From positions 1 through 49,511 of the IMG/VR virus record IMGVR_UViG_3300042471_000310: 49,511 nucleotides of DNA; one strand, written 5' to 3'. Below the pieces are notes generated by a model. The model was not told the origin of the DNA and did no database searches. It saw only the letters and a list, made by a program, of their open reading frames with translations. Positions within the stretch are counted from its first letter, which is position 1; every line of letters starts with the position of its first letter. Positions 1 to 9,316 of the stretch are shown here, in pieces. This DNA comes from a virus. A program made the translations under genes and the position numbers.

Positions 1-3000
1 GCCGCTAAGCGTGGCGCTATAGGTGGTGCATTCGCTGCCGAATATGCGCCTATGTCGGGTAGCAATTTGTCCGAGGCTCTCGAAGCCGGACAGCCACTTG
101 ACCAGGCCAACGCGCTACGGGCCGCTGCTATCGGCATTCCGCAAGCAGCAATCGGCGTCGGTAGTGAGTACGCATTACTTAAGCTGATCGGCGAGCAAGC
201 CACTAAGCGTGCCGCTGTTGAAGGCGGCGTATTTGCAAACTTTGCGAAGCGGTTAGGCACCGGTGCGCTCCAAGGCGGTGCTATCGAAGCCACCACTGAA
301 GTAGCTCAAGAAGGCATTAGCGTCCTAAACCGCGCTGACCTAGACCCGCTATTTACTGCAGAAGACGCCAAGATGCGTCTCGCAGAAGCTGCGTTTGCTG
401 GTTTCTTTGGCGGTGCTGCTCCTGGCGGTGCTGGTGGCGCTATAGGCGGAACGCTAGACGCTGTGTCGTCTATGAAGCCTGGCCAAGGAGTGCTTACTAA
501 TGTAGGCAACATTGTAGAAAAGGCTAAAGGCTTCCTAGAAACAGCTCGCGGGCAGCGCGTTGATCAGCAGATCAACAACGAGCAGTTCGGCGATGTGGCG
601 GCTGGCTTAACAACTCCCGAGTCTGAAGGCGACATCGACGCTCAGCTCCGTGCGATGGTTGATCCGTCTAGCGGCAAAAAAGCCGTGTGGATTGCTGGTG
701 CCGCTCCAAAATTTAACGCTCCGCAAAACCGGGTTAAGACGGCTAGCATTAATGGAACACTGGCATATTCAGCATTTGTCCCAGGCCGAGGCACAATCGT
801 CTCTACTGACGAAGACGTAGTGCGCGAAGTTATTGCAGCCGGTGCATCAGATAAGGCCTTGCAGATCGCCCTTGGTTATAGCGCCGTAAAAGATTATTCC
901 GCTCCCGGTGACATTGTTGTTCAGGCACTCGACCGTAACGGTCGGGTCATCTCTGAAGAAGTCACGTCGCCAGAGGGGGTAAGTGCTGCTTTCGAAGCCG
1001 CTCGTAATCTGATGCCCGAAGGTGGCAGCATCCAACAGACTACTGTAGAAAAGGCGCTCGAAGATCGTAAGCGCCGCTTTGAGTCAGAGCAGCGAGTCGA
1101 GGTTCGTGACATTGACTTGTCTGACGAACAGACCGACGAGACAGACGCTGACCAGGTAGAGATGTTCGGCCAAGGCGTGCAAGCCGTAGAGGGGCAACGC
1201 ACAGTTGTTCGAGCGTATGGTCGTAAGACTGACCCGAACCGAGTGTTTGATAACACACAGTCCGCCCGTGCCTCTTACGACACGGTGTTCGGTGAGACTA
1301 ACTGGGCTGACCCGCGTTTCGCGTCTATGACCGAAGCGATGCTTAACGCTGCTGTAAATGAGCAGCGCAGTAACCCAGACTCAGCGGTATCTATTGAAGA
1401 CACGCCAGATGGTGGGTATCAAATCGTTCGCGATGATTTTGGCGATCTGTTCCGCTCAATTGATACGGCTGGCAACGAAGTACGTCTAAATCTCCCTGAG
1501 TTTTTACGTTCTGCCATACAGAGAGCACGCCGAAGCAAGTACGCTCAGAACTCTCGCGTTACTATTGTTGGCCCAGACGGAAAAAAGTCAGCCGTAAACC
1601 TTGTTGACCTTACTGCGGCTGGGCAGCGCTTACTAGAAGGCCGTGAAGGATCTGGGTTTCAGTTGCGCCAAGACCCACGTACCGGCGCTACATACGTATC
1701 TCCAGAAGCAGCCGCCAGGGCTGGTTTGCTTGAAGTCTTGGGCGATTTGGCTGTTGAAGGGTACGATGTACAGATCGATGGGCAGTCGCTTTTCCCTGGC
1801 TTCCAGCTGACGCCTGACCGTAATCAGGCTGCTGCTGGCCGTATCCCTGCTCGATTAGGCAACGTAACTGCGGCAGTTATTGGCGGCCGTCAGCGATCTT
1901 TGAACGATCTTCTGAACCCCGTCCAAGAGTCGGTGATGACGGCAGAAGAGCGCCAAGCTGCGCTTGCTGCTGAACCGCTCGGCCCGCCAAGAGATGATGT
2001 TTCAGACGGCCGTACCGAAACAGAACGTATGATCGAGTCGAGCGTTACGGGCGGTGAGCTCCTAACGCCGATGAACATCGACACGCCGCGCTCAGCTATT
2101 GATCTGCGCGCTGGTCGTGCTCCTACTACTGTAAGCCCGTTGGCCGAAAGACGCTCGGCGCAAGAGCGTATCTCTAACGCCATCAACAGCATGGTCGGCG
2201 ATATTGTTCGCGACCTGTTTGACTCGCTCAAGTTTGCCGACCCGCCGCATATTTTTACGTTCGCTGAACTCATAGCTATGTCGGATGACCAGCTATTGCA
2301 GCTGTTTGGCGGCGCGTTGAATCCAGTACGCGAAGCAATCGCTAGCATGCAGAATAGCTCCACAAAGATGGGCATGCATATTTCTGGACAGTTTGGAAAG
2401 ATAATTATCCTTCGAGAGTCCGGCAACGTACTGCAAGACGCTCTTGTTATTGCGCACGAAATTGGCCACAGCCTCTACAAAGAGGAGCGGAATAAAGCGC
2501 TTGAGAACTCCGCTATTCGTAAGCGGCTGTTTAGAGCCTATCAGTCATCCCCATCGTTCAAAGACCTAAAGGACAAGTACGGGTTTGATCTCGGCTTTGA
2601 AGAGTGGTTCTCTGACCAGGTGGCTTTGTGGGCTAACAAGCGGTACAGAAGCCGTCAGAAGGCTGATAGTCTCGTTAAGAAGTTCTTCAAGGACTTTGCG
2701 GCTCGCCTTGAGTCGCTCTGGAAGCAGACATCGGAGTCTTTCCGTAAACGGTTTGGCGGACGACTTGGAGCCGTCAACGAAGACTTCGAGACGTTCATGG
2801 ACGCTGTCCTTGAGTCCAGAAAGTCACAAGTAAAGGAAAACGGCTTATCCTTTACTGAGCGAGCGTTCGTATACGAGCTTAACGACCTTAATATTGCCAA
2901 CGGCGGCGCAGCCCGAGCGGCGCACTGGCAGTCGAAGATCTCGCAGCTTAAGAAGAGCCCATACGTTAAACCTATCCTTCGGCTTGTATCGACGGCCGAT

Positions 3001-4848
3001 GGCATCCTGCGTATGTACGCCGGTAACGAAATAGCGGATATGTTTTACGTACGGGCCCAAGATCCGACCGGCAAAGGCCGTCTTGGTTTTGTACCGCAGT
3101 CGGCGCGTACGTTTGACTTGTATAAGAACCGACTTGATACGGAGTTAGGGTCATTTGATGATCCGGCTCTGGACGCAGAGTTCGATAAGGCAGCGTCAGA
3201 CACGCCGACCGCACAGTTGACCGGTAAGGCGCTGGCCATCCGCCAGTTCCTTGAGGACTTCTACTCAGAATACGTCAGCCCATCGAAGACTAAGATCGGC
3301 TTCCAGCGCGACTACTTTCCGCGTCTGCTTGATCTTGTGGCTATCTCAAATGACCCGCAAGCATTTGTCGATTTGATTCTGCAGGCCGACCCAAGTGCAA
3401 ACCGCGCAAAAATAACTAGCAGAGTTCAGAAGCTCGTAGACCTTCAGCAGGCGGTAACTAACGGCGCCGACGTAGAAGGCAACCCGTTGGACCCGGCCGC
3501 TAGCGTTAACGAGGCGCTTGAGTTAACGAAGAACTTAACTCGCCAGCAGCTTCGAGATAACGGCTTTTTGCTCCCGCCAAAGCAGGCGTTTTCTGAGTAC
3601 GTCCGCAAGGTAATCAAGCGCGTCGAGTTCGACCGCGCTACCAAAGATGACCAGGGTAACGATCGCCTCAAGCCGCTGCTGGATGCTCTTGCACCAGAGG
3701 ATCGCGAGCAGGCGCTGCAGGTTATCAACACCTACATGGGTTATCGCGCTCCGCTCAGTCCGTTCTGGCGAAAGCTGAACAGCTGGGGGCAGTTCATTCA
3801 GTTCGTGACTATCCTGCCGTTTGCTGCAATCTCGTCTGTGACAGACCTGGCTGGTCCGGTTATCGCGTCAAAAGAGTTTGGCGACCTGACGACTGGCATG
3901 AAAGAGGTAGTAGCGACTATCAAAAACCGCGAAGAGGCCAAACAGTTGGCTCGCGACATCGGTGTCGTTACGCCAGAAGCCGTGGCTAACGCGTGGATCA
4001 CTGATGCGGACGCCGACTATATGGATCCGACCGCTCGTAAGTGGTCTGACCACTGGTTCTCGTTGACTGGTTTGAACTGGTTCACTCGGTTCACTCGTGA
4101 GTTTGCTACCGGCATGGGCGTGCAGTTCATTACGAAACACGCACGTAATGAGTTCAATAACCCGCGATCGGATCGGTACCTCGAAGAGCTTGGTCTGACC
4201 CGAGCCGATGTAACGAGCTGGCTCAACAGTGGGCGCAAGCTTTCGACGCCAGAAGGTAAGAAGGTTACTCAGGCGCTGCAGCGATTCGTTGAATCTTCGA
4301 CGCTGCGTCCTAATGCTGCAGAGCGACCGGTGTGGGCGTCTGATCCGCACTTCGCTTTGATATGGCAGCTGAAAGGTTACTTTTACTCCTACGGTAAGGT
4401 CATCCTAGGCGGTATGTTCTCGGAGGCTGAAACCAGACTTCGTGAGCAGAATATTGGAACCCCGTGGCAGCGTGTTGGGTCCGCAGCCGGGCTGCTCGCG
4501 CTTACTGCGGTAGCGACTATGCCGCTGGCAATGCTTGGTATGGAACTTCGCGAGTACGCAAAGTTTGGCCTGGCAGCGTTCTTACCGTTCGTTGAGGCCG
4601 ACCAGAAGTACTTCCGGACCGACCGTATGGACTGGTCTGAGTATCTCGGAACGGCCTTTGAGCGGTCAAACTTTAGCGGGCCATTTGGGCTAGCTACAGG
4701 GGCTTCAAATGCTGCTAACTTTGGCGACAGCCCACTGTTTACGCTTCTTGGACCCACGACAGAGACTATCGATACCGCTATGACTAATGGCTGGCGGATA
4801 GACCGGACGTTGAAAGACCGGCTGCTGCCAATTTATAACCAGCTGTAA
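1..4848 (+). CDS. Giant internal virion protein with zincin motif (5' partial)
   Basis: The reading frame is open from base 1, so the N-terminus lies outside the window; 1615 residues are visible. A small/Gly-rich hydrophobic stretch near visible residues 130-150 could insert in a membrane. HEIGH at visible residues 819-823, with a Glu pair (FEEWFSDQ, about 867-868) 44 residues later, fits a zinc metallopeptidase. The last 400 residues hold two hydrophobic segments (about 3810-3870 and 4480-4550) and a conserved-looking WQLKGYFYSYGKV stretch, as in large polyvalent phage proteins of the LPD type. Position just before the lysis genes and size suggest an ejected internal virion protein; the peptidase could act on cell-envelope or virion proteins. 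Substrate unknown. A first Met at 52 exists but nothing supports it as the start. Confidence 0.8.
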   Translation, partial: AAKRGAIGGAFAAEYAPMSGSNLSEALEAGQPLDQANALRAAAIGIPQAAIGVGSEYALLKLIGEQATKRAAVEGGVFANFAKRLGTGALQGGAIEATTEVAQEGISVLNRADLDPLFTAEDAKMRLAEAAFAGFFGGAAPGGAGGAIGGTLDAVSSMKPGQGVLTNVGNIVEKAKGFLETARGQRVDQQINNEQFGDVAAGLTTPESEGDIDAQLRAMVDPSSGKKAVWIAGAAPKFNAPQNRVKTASINGTLAYSAFVPGRGTIVSTDEDVVREVIAAGASDKALQIALGYSAVKDYSAPGDIVVQALDRNGRVISEEVTSPEGVSAAFEAARNLMPEGGSIQQTTVEKALEDRKRRFESEQRVEVRDIDLSDEQTDETDADQVEMFGQGVQAVEGQRTVVRAYGRKTDPNRVFDNTQSARASYDTVFGETNWADPRFASMTEAMLNAAVNEQRSNPDSAVSIEDTPDGGYQIVRDDFGDLFRSIDTAGNEVRLNLPEFLRSAIQRARRSKYAQNSRVTIVGPDGKKSAVNLVDLTAAGQRLLEGREGSGFQLRQDPRTGATYVSPEAAARAGLLEVLGDLAVEGYDVQIDGQSLFPGFQLTPDRNQAAAGRIPARLGNVTAAVIGGRQRSLNDLLNPVQESVMTAEERQAALAAEPLGPPRDDVSDGRTETERMIESSVTGGELLTPMNIDTPRSAIDLRAGRAPTTVSPLAERRSAQERISNAINSMVGDIVRDLFDSLKFADPPHIFTFAELIAMSDDQLLQLFGGALNPVREAIASMQNSSTKMGMHISGQFGKIIILRESGNVLQDALVIAHEIGHSLYKEERNKALENSAIRKRLFRAYQSSPSFKDLKDKYGFDLGFEEWFSDQVALWANKRYRSRQKADSLVKKFFKDFAARLESLWKQTSESFRKRFGGRLGAVNEDFETFMDAVLESRKSQVKENGLSFTERAFVYELNDLNIANGGAARAAHWQSKISQLKKSPYVKPILRLVSTADGILRMYAGNEIADMFYVRAQDPTGKGRLGFVPQSARTFDLYKNRLDTELGSFDDPALDAEFDKAASDTPTAQLTGKALAIRQFLEDFYSEYVSPSKTKIGFQRDYFPRLLDLVAISNDPQAFVDLILQADPSANRAKITSRVQKLVDLQQAVTNGADVEGNPLDPAASVNEALELTKNLTRQQLRDNGFLLPPKQAFSEYVRKVIKRVEFDRATKDDQGNDRLKPLLDALAPEDREQALQVINTYMGYRAPLSPFWRKLNSWGQFIQFVTILPFAAISSVTDLAGPVIASKEFGDLTTGMKEVVATIKNREEAKQLARDIGVVTPEAVANAWITDADADYMDPTARKWSDHWFSLTGLNWFTRFTREFATGMGVQFITKHARNEFNNPRSDRYLEELGLTRADVTSWLNSGRKLSTPEGKKVTQALQRFVESSTLRPNAAERPVWASDPHFALIWQLKGYFYSYGKVILGGMFSEAETRLREQNIGTPWQRVGSAAGLLALTAVATMPLAMLGMELREYAKFGLAAFLPFVEADQKYFRTDRMDWSEYLGTAFERSNFSGPFGLATGASNAANFGDSPLFTLLGPTTETIDTAMTNGWRIDRTLKDRLLPIYNQL

Positions 4849-4857
4849 GGGGTACCT

Positions 4858-5013
4858 ATGGAACTCTTTGAAATCTTTACTCGCGCATGGCCAGTTATTC
4901 TGGCGATGATCACCCTTATCATCGTGCTGTCTAAGCTGGATCTGCGGGTCGCGGTATTAGAGGATAAGATCAAGACCTTGTTTGATCTGCTTAACAAGAG
5001 GAACGAAAAATGA
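4858..5013 (+). CDS. Small one-TM protein, candidate holin accessory
   Basis: 51-residue protein beginning MELFEIFTRAW. One transmembrane segment (about residues 11-26, PVILAMITLIIVL), then a short charged amphipathic helix ending in KRNEK. The start lies 10 nt after the stop of the giant protein, behind AAGGGG, and its stop overlaps the next start in ATGA. Lying directly before a 3-TM holin and an endolysin, it is likely a lysis accessory (antiholin or second holin). It could instead be a small virion membrane protein. Confidence 0.7.
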   Translation: MELFEIFTRAWPVILAMITLIIVLSKLDLRVAVLEDKIKTLFDLLNKRNEK

Positions 5014-5495
5014 TGACTATGATTAGTACCTTCCTGTCATTTTTGGCAGGCGGTCTTCCTAAGATTTTGCAGATTTTTCAAGATCGACAGGACAAGAAAC
5101 ACGAGTTGGCCTTGGTTGCCGCGCAGAAGGAGCGTGAGTTGGCTTTGGCCGAGAAGGGCTTTCTTGCTCAGGCTCGGGTTGAAGAGATCAAACTGGAGCA
5201 AATCCAAACTCAAACGGCAGGCGAAGAGCGCCAATCCCTGTATCAGCACGACATTGAGATCGGCAAAGGTGCATCCCAGTGGATGATTAACCTCCGGGCC
5301 TCCGTTCGCCCGGTCGTCACCTACATCTTCGTGTTGGAGCTTGTCGCCCTTAACATTACGGGCATCTGGTACGCCTGGAACCAAGGCGTACCGTTCGCCG
5401 TGGCTATGGAGAACGTGTTTGGTGATGACGAGATGTTGATCCTCAGCAGCATAATCGCCTTCTGGTTTGGCACTCAGGCGTTCAACAAGAAGTGA
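5010..5495 (+). CDS. Holin, GTA-type 3-TM family
   Basis: 161 residues. A short hydrophobic N-terminal segment (about 5-20) is followed by a long charged helix (about 25-90, rich in Lys/Glu/Gln) and two strong transmembrane segments (RPVVTYIFVLELVALNITG, about 100-122, and MLILSSIIAFWFGTQAF near the C-terminus). This arrangement and the RPxxTY entry to the second segment match the 3-TM holin family first described for gene transfer agents. It would form the inner-membrane lesion that releases the endolysin encoded next. It overlaps the upstream gene by ATGA and the downstream GTG start by four bases. Confidence 0.8.
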   Translation: MMTMISTFLSFLAGGLPKILQIFQDRQDKKHELALVAAQKERELALAEKGFLAQARVEEIKLEQIQTQTAGEERQSLYQHDIEIGKGASQWMINLRASVRPVVTYIFVLELVALNITGIWYAWNQGVPFAVAMENVFGDDEMLILSSIIAFWFGTQAFNKK

Positions 5496-6007
5496 AAGTC
5501 TCCCCCGCCGCCATCCAGATGATCAAGCACCACGAAGGGGTGCGGACTAAGCCTTACCGCTGTCCTGCCCTTTTGTGGACGGTCGGCGTGGGCCACGTAA
5601 TTGACCCAACCCACACGAGGATAAAGTATGAGGAGCGGCGTAATATATCGGTACCCCCTGGCTGGGACAGAGTCCTCTCCGTGGGAGAAGTTGACGCTCT
5701 TCTTGCTGAAGACCTTGGCCGTTTTGAGCGTGGTGTACTTAGACTGTGTCCTGCTGCTGCTGGCCGTCAGGGAGTTTTCGATTCTCTCGTCAGTTTTGCC
5801 TTCAACGTGGGCCTCGGCAATCTCCAGCGTTCTTCCCTTCGGATGAAGACCAACCGGGGCGAGTTTGAGGAAGCGGCTGATGAGTTCCTGAAGTGGACTA
5901 AGGCCGGTGGCCGGGTACTTCCTGGCCTGGTCAAACGGCGTATGGACGAGCGTTCCTTGTACTTGTCCGGCGTGCATTGTACAAACGATCCTGCTAATAT
6001 CCGGTAG
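5492..6007 (+). CDS. Endolysin, T4-type lysozyme (GH24 muramidase)
   Basis: 171 residues from a GTG start overlapping the holin stop (GTGA). The catalytic signature E-x8-(D/C)-x5-T is complete: Glu15 in HHEG, Cys24, Thr30 in WTVGVGH. The usual Asp is replaced by Cys, a known functional variant in this family. The substrate-fold helix FDSLVSFAFNVG follows, then a C-terminal R-R-x-x-E motif (VKRRMDERSLY). No signal peptide or SAR segment is visible, so export should depend on the holin. It cuts the MurNAc-GlcNAc bond of peptidoglycan. Confidence 0.93.
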   Translation: MKVSPAAIQMIKHHEGVRTKPYRCPALLWTVGVGHVIDPTHTRIKYEERRNISVPPGWDRVLSVGEVDALLAEDLGRFERGVLRLCPAAAGRQGVFDSLVSFAFNVGLGNLQRSSLRMKTNRGEFEEAADEFLKWTKAGGRVLPGLVKRRMDERSLYLSGVHCTNDPANIR

Positions 6008-6038
6008 GGGATCTCTACCTCCACACGAAGGGTTTAAG

Positions 6039-6371
6039 ATGGCAGAGAAAATTAAACTCGTTCAAGGGGACACCCGCCCTCAGGTGCGCCTCACGCTTAC
6101 CGACGAAAATACGGGTCAGGTCATAGACCTAACGGGTGCTACCGTTACCCTACACTTTCGCTCTGTCGGCGCTACTACTTCGTTGTTTTCACGGCAAGGC
6201 GTAGTTATTGACGCCCCAAACGGCATCGCTGTCGTTTCCTGGCAAGCGGGAGATCTCAACGTCCCGGCCGGTGAGTACGAGGGGGAGATCGAGGTCTACT
6301 GGTCCGCGACCAACGCGCGCCAGACAGTTTACGACCTGTTGAAGTTTAAAGTCCGTGAGGACATCGCGTGA
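6039..6371 (+). CDS. BppU-like N-terminal-domain virion protein
   Basis: 110 residues, starting at the ATG of MAEKIKLVQGD rather than at an in-frame Met 44 codons upstream, which would sit inside the lysozyme gene. The pattern KLVQGDTRPQVRLTLTDENTG..IDLTGATVTLHFR is typical of the N-terminal domain of baseplate upper protein/DUF2479-type phage proteins, a beta-sandwich that anchors fibres. Here the domain stands alone. It overlaps the next GTG start (GTGA), so it is probably translated together with the repeat protein downstream and may act as its adaptor. Confidence 0.7.
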   Translation: MAEKIKLVQGDTRPQVRLTLTDENTGQVIDLTGATVTLHFRSVGATTSLFSRQGVVIDAPNGIAVVSWQAGDLNVPAGEYEGEIEVYWSATNARQTVYDLLKFKVREDIA

Positions 6372-8275
6372 AACTGACTGCCGCTTGGACAGTCATAAAG
6401 AGCGCCATTACAGCACAGGCGCTCTCTGCCACGGCATCGGCCGCGCAGTTGACCGCAGCTACCCAAGCAGCGGTGCTCACGCTCGTTTATGAGCTTGGTC
6501 TTTTTCTTCTAATTGTCGATCGGGAAGACCGGGCTACGTTCGAGGACAGCCTAGAACGGTCCTTTTCAAAGGCGCTGACTGAAGCGTTTGATGCGCTGGA
6601 TCAACATGCATTTGCGGTTGGGAAGCCTGTTCAAGACGGGCTAGAAATCTCTGATGCTCAGTTGCTTGCGTTTGCCAAGAACAACGCCGACGAGATTGCG
6701 GTCATTGAGGCCAGATCTATCCTTCTTGCAAAAGCGTTGGAAGACGGCACGCTGACCGAAGACACGTTGATCACCGCCGTCAACAAGGCACTTATCGATA
6801 CTGCATCTGTTCTCGAAGAACATACTTTTACTACGGACAAAGTGTTGTCCGAGACGACTTTGGTTGCAGAAGAACTGCGCTCGACTTTGTTTAAGGCGCT
6901 TATCGAATCAGCTGCTTTATCAGACTCTCAACAAATCGAAGTAGCTAAGGTTTTTTCCGACGTAGTCGGCGCTACAGACGACCTCGACGGGAACTTGTCC
7001 ATTGAGGACGATCAGTCTGTAGAGTTTTTTAAATCAACCAGCGACATTGCGGCTGCGGTCGACTCGTTTGACCGACAAGTTGATTACGTTCGGCAATTTG
7101 ACGATGCGGCATTAGCTACAGACGTTCAAACGCTGTCTCTTGCAAAGCCGTTCAGCGACGAGACGCAAGTCTTAGATTCTGCTACGAACGATGTTTCTAA
7201 GGTTACTGAGGAAAATACTACTGTCGCAGACAATGTTGCTCAAGAATTTACCAAGTCTTCGACAGACGAACTTATTGTTGCTGACTTGACTTCAACTGCT
7301 TTCTTTTCTGATAAGGCCGATGACTTAACGGTAGTTGATTCTGACGCACTTGAAGTCGGCAAGAATTTAAGCGACGACGGCAACCTCGCAGATAACTCAA
7401 CACTTGTTTTTGACAAGAACGTAACTGAGATTACTGCGGTTGCTGATGCAAACGCTATTAGCATAAGCAAACCATATGATGACGCAGCTAGTGTGGCCGA
7501 CGCGTCTACGGTCAACACGGGCAAAGTATTTGCCCACGAATCCCAGATCAGCGACACCTCGACGCTCAGCATTGGCAAAGGCGAGACAGAGTCGCTGTCA
7601 CTCGCTGACTCCATTGTACAGTCCGTCCAGAAGGCGATAGAAGATTTCATCACCACGACGGACGACCTCGACGGTGTCGCCTCTGTTGACGACGATCAGA
7701 ACGTTCAGTTCGTTAAGGTTATTGGGCATATTGCGACCGTTACTGATCAGATCCTGATCGCGCTCGTATCTCTGCGTGACCTGGCTGACGCCGGTGTCCT
7801 GTCTGATAGCGATGTACTCGCGGTCGAGAAGGCGCTCGGCGAGCAGATCTCTGCACTCGATGCGGCGGTGCTCGCGAATTCAAAGACGCTGCTCGACACT
7901 GCTTCGCTGTTCGACGCCGTTGCGGTTCAGCTCTCGAAGCCTCAGTCCGACAGCATGCTGGTCTCGGACGACGATGTCCTTACCACGTTCAAGGTACTTA
8001 CCGAGAGCGCTCAGCTGGCGGATACGTTCGCCTTGGTCGCTACGTTTGTACGTAGCTTTACTGATTCTTCTATAGCGATTGACCAGTTGGTTCAGTCGCT
8101 TTCAAAAATCCTGTCTGACTCTACTAGTGTTTCGGATCTGCCTATCAAGCAGCCGAACCTTGGTAAGTCGGAATCTGTGTCAGTAGGAAGTTCGGGAACG
8201 CTACTGATGCAAGGGTACTGCGATATCACGTATTTCGCAGAAGACTTTGTTGGTAGTTCTCGGTCATTTACTTAG
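6368..8275 (+). CDS. Tandem-repeat virion protein (fibre or spike shaft)
   Basis: 635 residues from a GTG overlapping the upstream stop. After a hydrophobic N-terminal stretch (about 30-50) almost the whole chain is an imperfect repeat of about 20-23 residues, with a kernel like K-x-L-S-D-x-A-x-L-x-D-x-x-x-L-x-x-x-K. Two longer blocks starting TDDLDG and followed by a DDQ-V-F-K pattern occur at about residues 202 and 431, so a larger unit was duplicated as well. It is acidic and has no cysteine in the repeats. The C-terminus (about 600-635) departs from the repeat and contains GSSGTLLMQGYCDITYF. Probably an elongated tail appendage; no enzyme motif seen. Confidence 0.65.
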   Translation: MKLTAAWTVIKSAITAQALSATASAAQLTAATQAAVLTLVYELGLFLLIVDREDRATFEDSLERSFSKALTEAFDALDQHAFAVGKPVQDGLEISDAQLLAFAKNNADEIAVIEARSILLAKALEDGTLTEDTLITAVNKALIDTASVLEEHTFTTDKVLSETTLVAEELRSTLFKALIESAALSDSQQIEVAKVFSDVVGATDDLDGNLSIEDDQSVEFFKSTSDIAAAVDSFDRQVDYVRQFDDAALATDVQTLSLAKPFSDETQVLDSATNDVSKVTEENTTVADNVAQEFTKSSTDELIVADLTSTAFFSDKADDLTVVDSDALEVGKNLSDDGNLADNSTLVFDKNVTEITAVADANAISISKPYDDAASVADASTVNTGKVFAHESQISDTSTLSIGKGETESLSLADSIVQSVQKAIEDFITTTDDLDGVASVDDDQNVQFVKVIGHIATVTDQILIALVSLRDLADAGVLSDSDVLAVEKALGEQISALDAAVLANSKTLLDTASLFDAVAVQLSKPQSDSMLVSDDDVLTTFKVLTESAQLADTFALVATFVRSFTDSSIAIDQLVQSLSKILSDSTSVSDLPIKQPNLGKSESVSVGSSGTLLMQGYCDITYFAEDFVGSSRSFT

Positions 8276-8289
8276 TGAGGTCTTTTTAG

Positions 8290-8751
8290 ATGAATACGCT
8301 TGAAAATTTAAAGGTTAAGGGCCGTTTGACTATCGTCCTCCGTGACGAAAACGGCAACGTCAAGGATGAGCGTGACGTCGACAATCTCGTCGTCAACTCT
8401 GGCTTGGCATACATCATCAGCCGTATGGTCGGCACGTCCAAGGCTGTGATGACGCATATCGGCCTCGGATCTGGTACCACGGCTGCTGCTGCCGCTCAGA
8501 CGGATCTTGTAAGCGTCCTCGGCTCTCGTGAGGCGCTGGACTCGACCACGATCGCTGGTGCGAATCTGAACCAGGTGGTGTATGTCTCTTCGTTCGAGGC
8601 TGGCGACGCCACGGGCGCTGTCACCGAAGCGGGAATTTTCAATGCCGCAACGGCTGGCGACATGCTTTGCCGCACGGTGTTCCCGGTGGTGAACAAAGGT
8701 GCTGCAGACGCGTTGACCGTCACTTGGACGATTACGTTGTCGGCAGTCTAA
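8290..8751 (+). CDS. Conserved virion/tail structural protein
   Basis: 153 residues, preceded by GTGAGG 10 nt upstream. The N-terminal part (LTIVLRDENGNVKDERDVDNLVVNSGLAYI) and the HIGLGSGTTAAAAAQT...EAGIFNA sequence are typical of small beta-rich proteins encoded among phage tail-fibre genes. Exact role not known; likely a tail or fibre connector. No signal peptide or TM segment. Confidence 0.65.
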   Translation: MNTLENLKVKGRLTIVLRDENGNVKDERDVDNLVVNSGLAYIISRMVGTSKAVMTHIGLGSGTTAAAAAQTDLVSVLGSREALDSTTIAGANLNQVVYVSSFEAGDATGAVTEAGIFNAATAGDMLCRTVFPVVNKGAADALTVTWTITLSAV

Positions 8752-8763
8752 TAGAGACTGTAG

Positions 8764-8976
8764 ATGTCAACGGTAACTCTTAGAAACGTCAAAGGATCGC
8801 CGCTGACCAATGCGGAGGTTGACGCTAACTTTTCGAACCTGAACACAGATAAGGTAGAGAAGAGCAACAACCTCAGCGACCTCACTAGCGCGAGTACCGC
8901 CCGGAGTAATCTGGGCGTGTACTCAAGCGCTGAGGTGGACAATCAGGCGATCGCGATGGCTATTGCTCTGGGGTAA
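8764..8976 (+). CDS. Short tail-fibre N-terminal-type protein
   Basis: 70 residues. The sequence GSPLTNAEVDANFSNLNTDKVEKSNNLSDL is the motif usually found at the N-terminus of long phage tail fibres, where it leads into trimerising repeats. Here it is a free protein ending AMAIALG three bases before the next ATG. Either it is a small trimeric connector or a fibre gene remnant that still has an intact frame. Confidence 0.7.
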   Translation: MSTVTLRNVKGSPLTNAEVDANFSNLNTDKVEKSNNLSDLTSASTARSNLGVYSSAEVDNQAIAMAIALG

Positions 8977-8979
8977 CAC

Positions 8980-9306
8980 ATGGCTTTTAAGTCGATCGCA
9001 TTGCCGAACATCGGCACTTCAGGATCGCCCTCAACGCTAACGGCGACAGTTCAGGCTGGGCAAACCCAGACCCTGATTGGGTTAGCTTTTGCTAACTCAA
9101 GCGGCGTTAACGTGACCATTTCGGCGAAACTAAATAAAAGTGGCGGCGCTTCTGCGTTCCTTATTAAGGACGCTCTGGTTCTTCCAGGCGGAGCGCTTGC
9201 GGTGGTAGGCGGCGATCAAAAGCTGGTACTAGAAACCGGTGATACAATCACCGCGTACGCTAGCGCCGGAAGTTCGGTTGATGCCACTCTGTCTTACCTC
9301 GTTTGA
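8980..9306 (+). CDS. Small beta-rich virion protein
   Basis: 108 residues, rich in Gly, Ser, Thr, Ala and Val with no charged clusters, consistent with a beta-sandwich decoration or fibre-associated protein. It lies between the short fibre-type gene and the first receptor-binding cassette, three bases after the upstream stop. Comparable single-domain proteins often lie among phage fibre genes; I do not recognise a named family. Confidence 0.6.
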   Translation: MAFKSIALPNIGTSGSPSTLTATVQAGQTQTLIGLAFANSSGVNVTISAKLNKSGGASAFLIKDALVLPGGALAVVGGDQKLVLETGDTITAYASAGSSVDATLSYLV

Positions 9307-9316
9307 GGATTGAGCA

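Noticed and set aside
5907-6038. Upstream start for the BppU-like protein
   Set aside because: The extra 44 residues overlap the lysozyme gene and are unlike the family, which starts close to KLVQGD.
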